Below are positions 43,418 through 53,212 of a stretch of 60,534 bases of DNA, one piece after another (the first letter of the stretch is position 1; every line of letters starts with the position of its first letter). Source of the DNA: Bacillota bacterium (lineage in GTDB: Bacteria > Bacillota > Sulfobacillia > Sulfobacillales > Sulfobacillaceae); assembly GCA_021821465.1 (NCBI GenBank), contig JAKACM010000018.1, positions 1-60,534 of the forward strand. Direction: 5' to 3'. The position numbers and the translations under genes are program-made. The notes under the pieces are model-generated. The model was given only the letters and a program-made list of their open reading frames with translations. It made no database searches and was not told the DNA's origin.

Positions 43418-44534
43418 CAAATGGAAAGAACTTTTAGGTGATCTCGTTCAAACGGAGTCTCCTTCCGGATTTGTTGAAGGTATCAGAGCGGCACAGCAAC
43501 TTATTGTCGAAGAGTTACCTGCCTTGGAGTTGAAACACCGCTTTCATGAGACCGAGAACGGAACGATTCTGGAGATTTTCCGAGAACTCGAAGGAAAAAG
43601 AGGAGCATTGTTGCTGAGTCACGCCGATACCGTTTGGCCTTTGGGCACACTGGAGAATATGCCTTTTCGTGAAGAGGAAAACCGTCTATACGGTCCCGGT
43701 GTGTTGGATATGAAAGCCGGTTTGGTCATTGGTGTGGCGGCCATCAAAGATCTGTCCCCCGGTACGCCTTTTTGTTGGCTTATTACACCGGATGAAGAAA
43801 CGGGGAGCGAGGCAAGCTACCGAATTATTCAAAAGCGGGCAAGACAGGCGTCGGTCACCTTCGTTTTGGAGCCGGGAGGCGAAGATGGTTCCTTGAAGAT
43901 AGGAAGATCGGGAGTGGGAATTTACCGCATGATGATTTCCGGAAAAGAGAGTCATGCCGGATTAGATCCCGAGCACGGGGCGAGTGCCGTGAGGGAACTG
44001 GCGCAGCAAATATTATGGCTTTATAGCTTAGAAAACCGAGTTCTCGGCACCACTATCAATGTTGGTGTGATAGAGGGGGGGATCCGTCCCAATGTCGTCG
44101 CGGGTTCGGCCCAGGCTCTTATCGACATTCGAGTGCGAACACAAAAAGAACGCAACCGTCTCCAGCAGTTGTTAAGCGCACCACCTCAATTCGATAACCG
44201 AGTCCGAACCGAATATCACGGTTCATTTGCCAGACCGCCGATGGATCACAACACTCGCGCCGAGAGTTGGTTTGGTCTGGCCAAGGAAATTTGGGATAGA
44301 CTTAGTGGCACCGACTTGGCGGGAATCAATGTGGGAGGAGCCAGCGACGGGAATTTCACGGCTCGGCTCTCGCCGACTCTTGACGGACTGGGAGCCGTGG
44401 GGAAAGGATCGCATGCTCGCAATGAGCACGTGAATTGGGATTTTATGAAATGGCGCTATGCTTTGTTAAAAGAACTCATGGAGCAGGCCGAGGAAGATGA
44501 AAAAGATGAGGATTTACGCACTAATTGGAGCTAG
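43401..44534 (+). CDS. M20 family metallopeptidase, probable N-succinyl-amino acid desuccinylase
   Basis: The 377-residue product has the M20 di-zinc motifs: SHADTVWP with H74 and D76, the bridging D103 in GPGVLDMKAG, and the base and ligand pair E132-E133 in PDEETGSE. The dimerisation insert (about 170-275) is like that of carboxypeptidase G2. Placed after GNAT and NSAR genes it likely frees the L-amino acid from its N-succinyl form. The TTG start follows AAAGGAGG by about 10 bases. It overlaps the next gene by 38 bases. Confidence 0.87.
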   Translation: MIWDDNKWKELLGDLVQTESPSGFVEGIRAAQQLIVEELPALELKHRFHETENGTILEIFRELEGKRGALLLSHADTVWPLGTLENMPFREEENRLYGPGVLDMKAGLVIGVAAIKDLSPGTPFCWLITPDEETGSEASYRIIQKRARQASVTFVLEPGGEDGSLKIGRSGVGIYRMMISGKESHAGLDPEHGASAVRELAQQILWLYSLENRVLGTTINVGVIEGGIRPNVVAGSAQALIDIRVRTQKERNRLQQLLSAPPQFDNRVRTEYHGSFARPPMDHNTRAESWFGLAKEIWDRLSGTDLAGINVGGASDGNFTARLSPTLDGLGAVGKGSHARNEHVNWDFMKWRYALLKELMEQAEEDEKDEDLRTNWS

Positions 44535-45426
44535 CGGAACGGGCAAGAGTCACCGTGCCTCTATCGTAGCCATGGAAAGGAACGTGGAAGCCATCATCGA
44601 TGATGGCTTGTTGATCATAGGCGGACGAATTGTGGCAGGCTATTCCGCTAAGAGAGAGTCAACTCGGGTGGCTGCCGTCAAGCGGGCAATTTTTTTGGAT
44701 CCTCACCATGCCTTGGAGGTGAGGGAGGCTATGAATAATTTGAAATTGGATGCCGTACTGATTTTAGGCACCTCGATGAATATGATCCGTCATATTGTGG
44801 ATGCCCTGGATTTGGATTTTAGGGTCGTGACTTGGATTTCCATTGAAACCGTCAGCTCTCGGGAAGAAAGGAGTTTGGCGCAAAAAATTCGCCAAGAACA
44901 AGGTAAGCATGTTATTCCGGCGCTGACGATGGAAGTTCGCAAGAGTTTTTCCGGTTATCTCATTGATCCTCTCCGTTTTATTTTCCAGCGTAAGGGGCGC
45001 TCGGTCGTTGTCGAAAAATCGATAGTGCGGCCGACATATTCCGGATTGGGACGGTTCTACATTTCAGATACTGTGATAACGGCCATTGTGACCCACGCGG
45101 CGTGTCAGCATCCCGGCGTCCTTTCTGTCTACCGTGTTGTGATCCACAGTGCTTCTGCCGGCTTAAGCATTTCTTTGCAAATTGATGCGACATCCCGGGT
45201 GAGATTATTTGAAATGCTGGAAGATGTGCAACATCATATTCATAGGGCAATAGAAGACATGACAGCATTAAACGTTTTGGTACTGGATGTTGAAACTCGA
45301 CATTTCTTTGTTCCCCCGTCCAAAGTGCCGGATGGCACCACTCTGGCGTCGGCATTGGACGATTCGTTTCCAAAGATCGAAGGAGGAGGGCAATATGCCA
45401 CAGCGCGTATTGGTCGTGGACGATGA
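44497..45426 (+). CDS. P-loop ATPase with Asp23-like C-terminal domain
   Basis: The N-terminal half of this 309-residue protein is a small nucleotide-binding domain with LIGASGTGKS and a hydrophobic strand LDAVLILGTS in place of a standard Walker B; the C-terminal half (about 185-265) has the Asp23/Gls24 pattern VTHAACQHPGVLSVYRVVI ... ISLQIDATSRVRLFEMLEDVQHHIHRAIE. Asp23-like proteins are membrane- or stress-associated, and the joined form is known from Firmicutes without defined function. Its 3' end overlaps the phoP start by 32 bases, so it is cotranscribed with the phosphate-sensing system. ATP-dependent signalling there is speculation. Confidence 0.75.
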   Translation: MKKMRIYALIGASGTGKSHRASIVAMERNVEAIIDDGLLIIGGRIVAGYSAKRESTRVAAVKRAIFLDPHHALEVREAMNNLKLDAVLILGTSMNMIRHIVDALDLDFRVVTWISIETVSSREERSLAQKIRQEQGKHVIPALTMEVRKSFSGYLIDPLRFIFQRKGRSVVVEKSIVRPTYSGLGRFYISDTVITAIVTHAACQHPGVLSVYRVVIHSASAGLSISLQIDATSRVRLFEMLEDVQHHIHRAIEDMTALNVLVLDVETRHFFVPPSKVPDGTTLASALDDSFPKIEGGGQYATARIGRGR

Positions 45427-46108
45427 GAGTAGCATCGTGGAATTGGTCGCGTATAATCTCAGGCGCGAAGGGTTCGAGGTTATAACCGAGAATGACGGAC
45501 AACAGGGATTGAAGAGAGCCTTAAGCGACAAACCGGATTTGGTGGTACTGGATGTGATGCTGCCAAGTTTATCCGGACTGGATGTCTGTCGCTCCATTCG
45601 ACATGACAGCGATATTCCGGTGATTATGTTGACGGCACGCAAAGACGAGTTGGATCGCATTTTGGGACTTGAGTTGGGGGCAGATGATTACGTAACAAAG
45701 CCGTTTTCGCCGCGTGAACTGGTTGCTCGGGTCAAAGCCATTTTGCGACGGGCGAAACGTCTTGCAGATAAAGAGAGTGTAGAGCCCGAAATGGCCGTGG
45801 AGCACCATGGACTGAAAATTGCGTTTGATAAACGGGAAGTGGTGCTCGACAACTTACCATTGCAATTGACATTTACGGAATTTGAGTTGCTTGCCATTTT
45901 AGCCAGAAATCCTGGCCGAGCTTTTACCCGTGACGACTTACTGGTAAAGGTCTGGGGCCAGGACTTTTTTGGCGATGCCCGAACTGTCGATGTGCATATT
46001 CGGCATTTGCGGGAAAAGCTCCGTGAAGATCCACAGTCCCCGCGGTTCATTGAAACCGTCCGCGGAGTGGGATACCGGTTTAGGGAAATGTCAACGACCC
46101 CGTCTTAA
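45395..46108 (+). CDS. phoP: OmpR-family response regulator PhoP/PhoB
   Basis: The 237-residue protein has a receiver domain with acidic D9-D10, phospho-acceptor D53 in VVLDVMLP, and K in VTKPFSPREL, followed by a winged-helix domain ending VDVHIRHLREKLREDPQSPRFIETVRGVGYRF. It controls phosphate-starvation genes. The ATG at 45395 follows GAAGGAGGAGG, so the longer frame from 45287 is rejected. The gene is followed by its sensor kinase and the pst genes, which fixes the assignment to the Pho system. Confidence 0.9.
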   Translation: MPQRVLVVDDESSIVELVAYNLRREGFEVITENDGQQGLKRALSDKPDLVVLDVMLPSLSGLDVCRSIRHDSDIPVIMLTARKDELDRILGLELGADDYVTKPFSPRELVARVKAILRRAKRLADKESVEPEMAVEHHGLKIAFDKREVVLDNLPLQLTFTEFELLAILARNPGRAFTRDDLLVKVWGQDFFGDARTVDVHIRHLREKLREDPQSPRFIETVRGVGYRFREMSTTPS

Positions 46109-46292
46109 AGGGCGAGCCCGAAAACCTTTCTTAGAACGTTGCCATCGCTCGGAAGTGAGCATGTTCGAACAATCAGGACGATCAGGCAAAGATTTAAGAG
46201 GTTTAGCATTATGGACACAGTTTGTATTGGAAGAAAGGAGACGCGGGAACGGTCGTATATCTCTTTGATCGGAAGATGTCCCGCACAATTCG

Positions 46293-47678
46293 ATGAAAAA
46301 ATGCCGCCAATGTTTTTTGGTGCCATTAATGCTGTTACTGGTGGCAACCATAAGCGGCCTCGTCATACGCGGTCCTCACGGACCTTTGGAGGCTGGGATT
46401 CTTTTTGCTGTCGCATGGATTTGGGGCATTCATTTTTCCAATTGGCTCCGGCAGCGGGATAGGCTTCTGGATGAGACGGTTGTGCAACTGACCGAAACGG
46501 TGGACCGATGGGCTTCCGGAGATTTGCATGCCCGTGTTTATTTGGATCAGGCCGACCCCCTTGATTCGCTGGCTCATGGCATGAACCGGGTCGCAGAGGT
46601 ATTGGCAGAACGAACTCGCGACTTGCAACAAGACAAAGAGCGACTGGAAGCCATTCTTAGCAGTATGGCTAACGGAATTATCATCTTGGGACATGGATTG
46701 ACTATTACTCTGATTAATGAAGCGGCCACAGAATTATTCGCATTAGGAAATGAACCGGTTATCGGCAAACACCTCCTCGAAGTGATTCGAGATGTGGTGC
46801 TCGATGATGCGGTGACGAAGGTGACACGCGAAGGAGGCAGCGATACGGTCGTGTGGAGCCCTCCGGACAATGAAAATATTGTGGTGGAAGTCACGATAGG
46901 AGCCTTGAATCAACCCATTGGCGGTTTAGGAGCGGTATTGGTTGCACGCAATGTTTCCACGCAAAGGCAGGTGGAACGTATGCGCCAAGATTTTGTGGCC
47001 AACGTTAGCCATGAACTGCAGACGCCATTGACCGTTATTCGGGGCTTTACCGAAACTCTTTTGGATAATCCGGACGATCCCTCCCGACAACGGTTTTTGC
47101 AACTCATCTACGAGGAAGCCAACCGAATGAGTCGGTTGGTTGATGATTTACTGACCTTATCGCGCATGGAACATCATTCGATGCCCATGTCTCAGGAAGG
47201 GGTGGATGTTCCCGTGCTGATTGATTCAGTGGTTGTGAAACTCCAATCGCGGATTGACAATGCTCACTTGCGTCTGGAGAATCGGATTCCGTCGCACATG
47301 CCGCTGGTGGCGGGAGATCCGGATTTGTTAGCGGAAGTTTTTATGAATTTGGTTGCCAATGCCGTACAATATACGCCACAAGGGGGACGCATTACTCTCG
47401 ATATGGCTTTGGATGTGGCCAATCATATGGTGGGCATATCGATTACGGATACGGGAATCGGAATTCCGGCCCAAGATGTTCCGCGCATTTTTGAGCGTTT
47501 CTATCGCGTTGACCGGGCACGCTCTCGGGCTTCCGGAGGAACGGGACTGGGTCTCGCCATTGTGAAACATATCATGGAACTCCACCAGGGACGCATAGAA
47601 GTAAACAGTACGGTGGGCAAGGGCACAGAATTCCTGCTCTGGTTACCGGAATTCGAGAGTGAGCTGGATGATGCATGA
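46293..47678 (+). CDS. phoR: PhoR-type sensor histidine kinase
   Basis: The 461-residue protein has two membrane helices near the start (about 9-25 and 36-50), a HAMP-like stretch (WASGDLHARVYLDQADPLDSLAHGMN), a PAS domain (about 115-215), the H box FVANVSHELQTPL with phospho-accepting H240, and the ATPase boxes N (NLVANAVQYTP), G1 (DTGIGIP), F and G2 (GTGLGLAIV). The very short loop between the two helices means it has almost no outer sensor domain, so the phosphate signal probably comes through PstSCAB-PhoU. A gap of 184 bases separates it from phoP. No strong ribosome site is seen. Confidence 0.9.
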   Translation: MKKCRQCFLVPLMLLLVATISGLVIRGPHGPLEAGILFAVAWIWGIHFSNWLRQRDRLLDETVVQLTETVDRWASGDLHARVYLDQADPLDSLAHGMNRVAEVLAERTRDLQQDKERLEAILSSMANGIIILGHGLTITLINEAATELFALGNEPVIGKHLLEVIRDVVLDDAVTKVTREGGSDTVVWSPPDNENIVVEVTIGALNQPIGGLGAVLVARNVSTQRQVERMRQDFVANVSHELQTPLTVIRGFTETLLDNPDDPSRQRFLQLIYEEANRMSRLVDDLLTLSRMEHHSMPMSQEGVDVPVLIDSVVVKLQSRIDNAHLRLENRIPSHMPLVAGDPDLLAEVFMNLVANAVQYTPQGGRITLDMALDVANHMVGISITDTGIGIPAQDVPRIFERFYRVDRARSRASGGTGLGLAIVKHIMELHQGRIEVNSTVGKGTEFLLWLPEFESELDDA

Positions 47679-48508
47679 TTTCACGCCGTCAATTTGTCAT
47701 AGAAGTCATGGGGGCACCCATAATCGGAGCCATCATTTCATTGGGGGCGGATTTTGCCCGTTCCCGTCACAAACGCCGTTTTCTCTCTATTATGGGTGCC
47801 AGTTCTATAATGGGATACGTGAAGGCTACTCTGCCCAAGTGGGAAGACCAACATGGGAATGTGGGGGTGGCTATCAGCCCGGGAGGATCCTATGCCGGCT
47901 TAAAAGGAATTGCCAGTGGACACGTTGACCTAGCCTTGTCGGATATTGAGCCTCCCCCCGGCTACGTTGCGGTGCCGTTGCACCGATTCCCTTTGGGACG
48001 CATCGCTGTTTTGATTGTGATGCATCCGGGTATCGGGGTGAAGGACCTGACATGGGGTCAAACGCAAGCATTGTTCGCCGGAGATATAACAAACTGGAAA
48101 GAGGTGGGGGGTCAGAGTCTTCCCGTTATAGTCGTTTCCCGGTCCATGAGTTCCGGGGCCCGGCAGGTCATTTGCCAGCGGTTGATGAGAGGACGAGAAT
48201 TTTCCTCTCATGCCATCATTCAATTATCCAACGGGGCGGTGGCCAAAACAGTCCGGGAAAGTCCCGGAGCAATCGGCTATGTGGAGGCCGTCATGCCCTT
48301 ATCCCAAATTTTTGTCACCAGTTTATCCCAATATCATTACGACCCCGTGAATCCTGCTTCCTGGCCCCTTTATGCCGAACCCAGCATTTATATCCGCGAA
48401 ATGGCACAGCCTTTGGTACGGGATTTGGCCGAGTATCTCGCTCATGGTTCTGAAAAATCCCGATTCGGCATTTATTCGGGATCACGGCAGGGAAGGAGGC
48501 GAGGATGA
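47675..48508 (+). CDS. pstS: phosphate ABC transporter substrate-binding protein PstS
   Basis: The 277-residue protein begins MISRRQFVIEVMGAPIIGAI, a signal with a twin-arginine-like SRRQF start, and contains PBP-like segments typical of PstS: SIMGASSIMGYV, GGSYAGLKGIASGHVDLALSD, LTWGQTQALFAGDITNWKEVGG, SSGARQVI and ESPGAIGYVEA. These form the phosphate pocket. It lacks a lipobox cysteine, so it may be tethered by an uncleaved signal; this is inference. It overlaps phoR by ATGA, so kinase and transporter are coupled. Confidence 0.85.
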   Translation: MISRRQFVIEVMGAPIIGAIISLGADFARSRHKRRFLSIMGASSIMGYVKATLPKWEDQHGNVGVAISPGGSYAGLKGIASGHVDLALSDIEPPPGYVAVPLHRFPLGRIAVLIVMHPGIGVKDLTWGQTQALFAGDITNWKEVGGQSLPVIVVSRSMSSGARQVICQRLMRGREFSSHAIIQLSNGAVAKTVRESPGAIGYVEAVMPLSQIFVTSLSQYHYDPVNPASWPLYAEPSIYIREMAQPLVRDLAEYLAHGSEKSRFGIYSGSRQGRRRG

Positions 48509-49350
48509 GGATTGACAAAGTTATGGATCATCTGAGCCATATGGTATTTGCCTTGTTTGTCGTGGTATGGGCGTTTATTGGCGGCATCATTGTCTGGGGT
48601 TCTTGGCGTTTTACGCGTCATCACGGATTTTTGGCGCCGATTCTCTCGTCCCGGTGGAATCCTTTGGCAGGGCAGTTCGGATTGGCTCCCTTCATACTTA
48701 GCAGCTTGATCGTCACCTTGCTGGCTGTGATTATGGCTCTGCCATGGAGTTTAGGTTTGTCGGTTTTGGGCGCTCGGATCTTGCAGGGAACCTGGCGGAG
48801 ATATTTTGTGAGATTTTTAACGGTGTTTGTGTCGGTTCCGTCCGTTCTCTATGGATGGTGGGGACTGAGCGTGATCGTGCCTTGGATTCGTCTTGTCACC
48901 GGAAGTTCTGGCTATGGAATGCTTGCGGCCAGCCTCGTTGTGGCACTGATGATTTTGCCGACATTCAGCATTCTGTCTTTAGAAGCTTTAAGACATGTCC
49001 CCGAATCCTACGTGGAGGGGTCGGTGGGATTGGGAGCCACCGAAGATCAAACCCTATGGCACATTATTTTACCCACGGCTCGTCCCCGTCTGGCACAAGC
49101 AGCGTTGATTGCTGTTGCCCGCGGCCTCGGGGAGACAATTGCTGTGCAAATGGTGATAGGTGGACAATTTGCAGGCTTGGGACTTCTTCATCCGAGCGCA
49201 ACACTCACGACGCAACTTCTCACCGATCTCCCCTTATTGTCGCCGGGCGTTGCGGGACACCATGTGCTGGATTTTATGGCATTGCTCTTGATGTTTGTGA
49301 TGACCATCATTGTTGGAATCGAAATGAGGATTGGAGAACGGAGCCTATGA
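48505..49350 (+). CDS. pstC: phosphate ABC transporter permease PstC
   Basis: The 281-residue membrane protein has six helices and the permease EAA-loop ALRHVPESYVEGSVGLGATEDQTLWHIILPTARPRL. The long first loop and IRLVTGSSGYGMLAASLVVALMILP are typical of PstC. It forms the channel with PstA. It overlaps pstS by 4 bases and pstA by 4 bases. Confidence 0.9.
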   Translation: MRIDKVMDHLSHMVFALFVVVWAFIGGIIVWGSWRFTRHHGFLAPILSSRWNPLAGQFGLAPFILSSLIVTLLAVIMALPWSLGLSVLGARILQGTWRRYFVRFLTVFVSVPSVLYGWWGLSVIVPWIRLVTGSSGYGMLAASLVVALMILPTFSILSLEALRHVPESYVEGSVGLGATEDQTLWHIILPTARPRLAQAALIAVARGLGETIAVQMVIGGQFAGLGLLHPSATLTTQLLTDLPLLSPGVAGHHVLDFMALLLMFVMTIIVGIEMRIGERSL

Positions 49351-50213
49351 GTAAGGGCGTTTTATCCCCTAAAACCCTAAAACCGGTTTCACAAGGCCGC
49401 TTTGCGCATTATGTGCTGGCGTCAGTGGGGGCGGGAGCCTTATTGGCATTGTTGTCCGTAATCATACCCTTAGCAGTTCAGGGATTTCATGGTCTGAGCA
49501 TGGAATTTTTGTTCAAATCCCCCCGGGAATTGGGCGGAGGCGGCATCGGACCGGAAATTGTCAATACCCTGATCATGGTGGGGCTGAGCCAGTGCATTTC
49601 TCTGCCGTTAGCCGTTATCATTGCGTTATACCGCGTGGAATACCATCAAGTGTGTCCTTTGGCCGGGTGGTTTGATCGGGCACTTCACGTTGTGTTGAGC
49701 CTACCGACAATGGTCATCGGCCTGATAGTTGTCGATTTTGCGATTGTTCGCTGGCACTGGCCGATATCTGTGGAGAGTGGAATTTTAGCTCTGTCCCTTA
49801 TTAACTGGCCATATGCTGTGTCACTCGCGATTGAGGTTTTTCAGCGCATTCCCAACGGATGGCGAGAAGCATCCTGGGCACTGGGTTCATCTCGCTGGCA
49901 GACCATCACCCACTTAATTTTGCCGATGAGTTGGGCTGATATTATAGAGATAGCAGGTGTTGCCACCGCGCGATTGATGGGAGAAACGGCGGCATTGATT
50001 TATACCGCCGGTCTGAATGTCTCAAACCGATTTGCGTTTTCTGCTCCGGGGGAAACTGTCGCGGTACACTTGTGGTACATCAGAACGGAAGGATTGATGC
50101 CGGATGCTGACCACGTGGCTGCCGCTACAGGTCTGATCTTGTTGTTATTAGTCGTTGCCGTTCTGTGGGTCAGTCAAAAATTTGCGGGATGGGTGAAAAA
50201 CAGCAATCTCTAA
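49347..50213 (+). CDS. pstA: phosphate ABC transporter permease PstA
   Basis: The 288-residue partner of PstC has six helices, the segment GGGGIGPEIVNTLIMVGLS near the start and the EAA-loop VFQRIPNGWREASWALGSSRWQTITHLILP. The start is ATG 49347, in ATGA overlap with the pstC stop; the much longer frame from 48744 is only an accidental extension antiphase to pstC. A 248-base gap follows before pstB. Confidence 0.9.
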   Translation: MSKGVLSPKTLKPVSQGRFAHYVLASVGAGALLALLSVIIPLAVQGFHGLSMEFLFKSPRELGGGGIGPEIVNTLIMVGLSQCISLPLAVIIALYRVEYHQVCPLAGWFDRALHVVLSLPTMVIGLIVVDFAIVRWHWPISVESGILALSLINWPYAVSLAIEVFQRIPNGWREASWALGSSRWQTITHLILPMSWADIIEIAGVATARLMGETAALIYTAGLNVSNRFAFSAPGETVAVHLWYIRTEGLMPDADHVAAATGLILLLLVVAVLWVSQKFAGWVKNSNL

Positions 50214-50384
50214 GATCTTGCAGAGTCAGTGTTGGCAAACCCAGTACTGCGGATACAAGAGATCGGGCAATATTGAGATCTTTTCTCCATGCTATGCCCT
50301 TTTTCCGGGTTGGGAAGGACGGAGCATATGTTTTTAAGGAGCATCTCGTCAAGTATGTTGGTTTATCTTCGGGTTCCTTGCCTT

Positions 50385-50414
50385 TTGACCATCGAAACCC
50401 GAGTGGAGTATATT
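50385..50414 (+). promoter_or_regulatory. internal sigma-A-type promoter before pstB
   Basis: TTGACC (50385-50390) and TATATT (50409-50414) are 18 bases apart, each one mismatch from consensus. They lie in the 248-base gap between pstA and pstB, about 48 bases before the pstB start. This could give PstB and PhoU their own basal expression. The rest of the gap holds no gene. Confidence 0.5.
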
Positions 50415-50461
50415 TTTAATATATTTTCTATGGGAAGTAGGAGCGGAAGAAGGACGAATCA

Positions 50462-51238
50462 TTGGCCAACACGAATGACAAAGTGGCACCGGACATCGAA
50501 GTGCAGCAGTTATCGGTGTGGTACAATCAGGCGCCTGCCATCAAGGATATTAATATTAACGTAGGGGCAGGCCGGATTCTGGCTGTTATAGGGCCGTCGG
50601 GGTGCGGAAAATCCACTTTTCTTCGGGTTTTAAACCGCATGATTGAGCGCTCTTCCGGTGTCAGGGTAGCGGGTATTGTGCGAATCGGCCCTTTCAATGT
50701 GTTAGACGACCATGTTGACGTTACTCAGCTTCGGCGTGCTGTGGGCATGGTTTTTCAACATCCTAATCCTTTTCCTATGACAATATTCGATAATGTGGCT
50801 TATGGTCCCCGGATCTTTGGCATAAGGTCCTCGATGCAATTACGGAAAACGGTGGAAGATAGTCTCAAACTGGCGGCGTTATGGGATGAAGTCCGGGGAA
50901 AATTGCGCCGAGGAGCCAGCACATTATCCGGAGGGCAACAGCAACGACTTTGCATTGCCAGAGCCTTGGCAGTCAATCCCCAAGTTTTGTTGTTGGATGA
51001 GCCCACGGCTTCTCTTGATCCTGTATCGGCAGCAAAAATCGAGGAATTAATTGTTCAGCTGAAATCTCAATACACGATGATCATGGTAACCCATAATTTA
51101 CAGCAAGCTGCCCGAATTTCTGATGCCGTAGCCTTCTTTGAACAGGGCCGTTTAATCGAAATGGGAAATACTCAAGACATGTTTACGGCACCGAAAGAAA
51201 AACGAACCGAAGAATTTCTTACCGGGCGCTTTGATTAG
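50462..51238 (+). CDS. pstB: phosphate ABC transporter ATPase PstB
   Basis: The 258-residue ATPase has Walker A GPSGCGKST (44-52), the PstB-typical LNRMIE and VFQHPNPFPMTIFDNVAYGPR, the signature LSGGQQQRL, and Walker B VLLLDEPTASLD. It powers phosphate uptake by PstC-PstA. The start is TTG 50462 with AGAAGGA 7 bases upstream. phoU follows after 43 bases. Confidence 0.93.
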   Translation: MANTNDKVAPDIEVQQLSVWYNQAPAIKDININVGAGRILAVIGPSGCGKSTFLRVLNRMIERSSGVRVAGIVRIGPFNVLDDHVDVTQLRRAVGMVFQHPNPFPMTIFDNVAYGPRIFGIRSSMQLRKTVEDSLKLAALWDEVRGKLRRGASTLSGGQQQRLCIARALAVNPQVLLLDEPTASLDPVSAAKIEELIVQLKSQYTMIMVTHNLQQAARISDAVAFFEQGRLIEMGNTQDMFTAPKEKRTEEFLTGRFD

Positions 51239-51281
51239 GAAGATCGCCCAGGTTGGATCGTGAATTGGAGGAGAAAGGATC

Positions 51282-51938
51282 ATGGTCCGTCAGACTTTCC
51301 ATCATGACTTAACAGATTTGGAACAGGAATTGATACGCATGGGGGCCTTGGTGGAGGATCAATTGCGGCGGGCGGTGCGCTCTTTAACGGAGCATGATGT
51401 TCCTCTTGCACATCAAGTCATTGCGGACGATGATCGGGTTGATGGCATGGAAATGGATATCGAACGCCGATGTCTTACCCTTCTGGCGTTGCAGCAGCCT
51501 CTGGCCAGTGATCTGAGAGTGGTTTCAACCGTGCTCAAAATTATTACCGATTTGGAGCGTATGGCGGATCATGCCTCTGACATCGCTAAGGTGACGGTTC
51601 GCTTGAATCAAGAACCCTTGATTAAACCATTGGTGGATATACCGGAAATGGCCAGACTGACCAGTTCGATGGTCCGTTTGGCGTTAAATGCCTATATTCA
51701 TCGCAGCATAGATGAAGCCCTGACAATGATTCGTCTCGACGACGATGTTGACCACTTATATGCCCGCGTCTTTCGGGAATTGTTGGACATTATGCGCAGC
51801 CAGCCCGAAGCGGTTGCCCAAGGCACTTATCTTCTGTTTGTTGCGAATTATATCGAACGGGTTGCCGATCATGCCACCAATCTCGGAGAGTGGGTGATTT
51901 ATATGGTAACGGGACGGCGCCAGGAACTGAATCGGTGA
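51282..51938 (+). CDS. phoU: phosphate signalling protein PhoU
   Basis: The 218 residues form two three-helix PhoU repeats. Each carries the metal-binding E/DxxxD-type motif, as in TDLERMADHASDIAK and NYIERVADHATNLGE. PhoU links the transporter to PhoR and dampens the Pho response when phosphate is ample. GGAGAAAGG precedes the ATG. It closes the Pho cluster. Confidence 0.93.
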   Translation: MVRQTFHHDLTDLEQELIRMGALVEDQLRRAVRSLTEHDVPLAHQVIADDDRVDGMEMDIERRCLTLLALQQPLASDLRVVSTVLKIITDLERMADHASDIAKVTVRLNQEPLIKPLVDIPEMARLTSSMVRLALNAYIHRSIDEALTMIRLDDDVDHLYARVFRELLDIMRSQPEAVAQGTYLLFVANYIERVADHATNLGEWVIYMVTGRRQELNR

Positions 51939-53211
<1,273 letters not shown>

Positions 53212-53212
53212 G

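Noticed and set aside
46139..46462. Plus-strand frame between phoP and phoR
   Set aside because: It runs into the phoR gene in another frame, has no ribosome site and lacks domain features.
48744..50213. 489-codon frame covering pstA
   Set aside because: The first 200 codons lie antiphase inside pstC and have no membrane or permease character; the real pstA start is the ATGA overlap at 49347.
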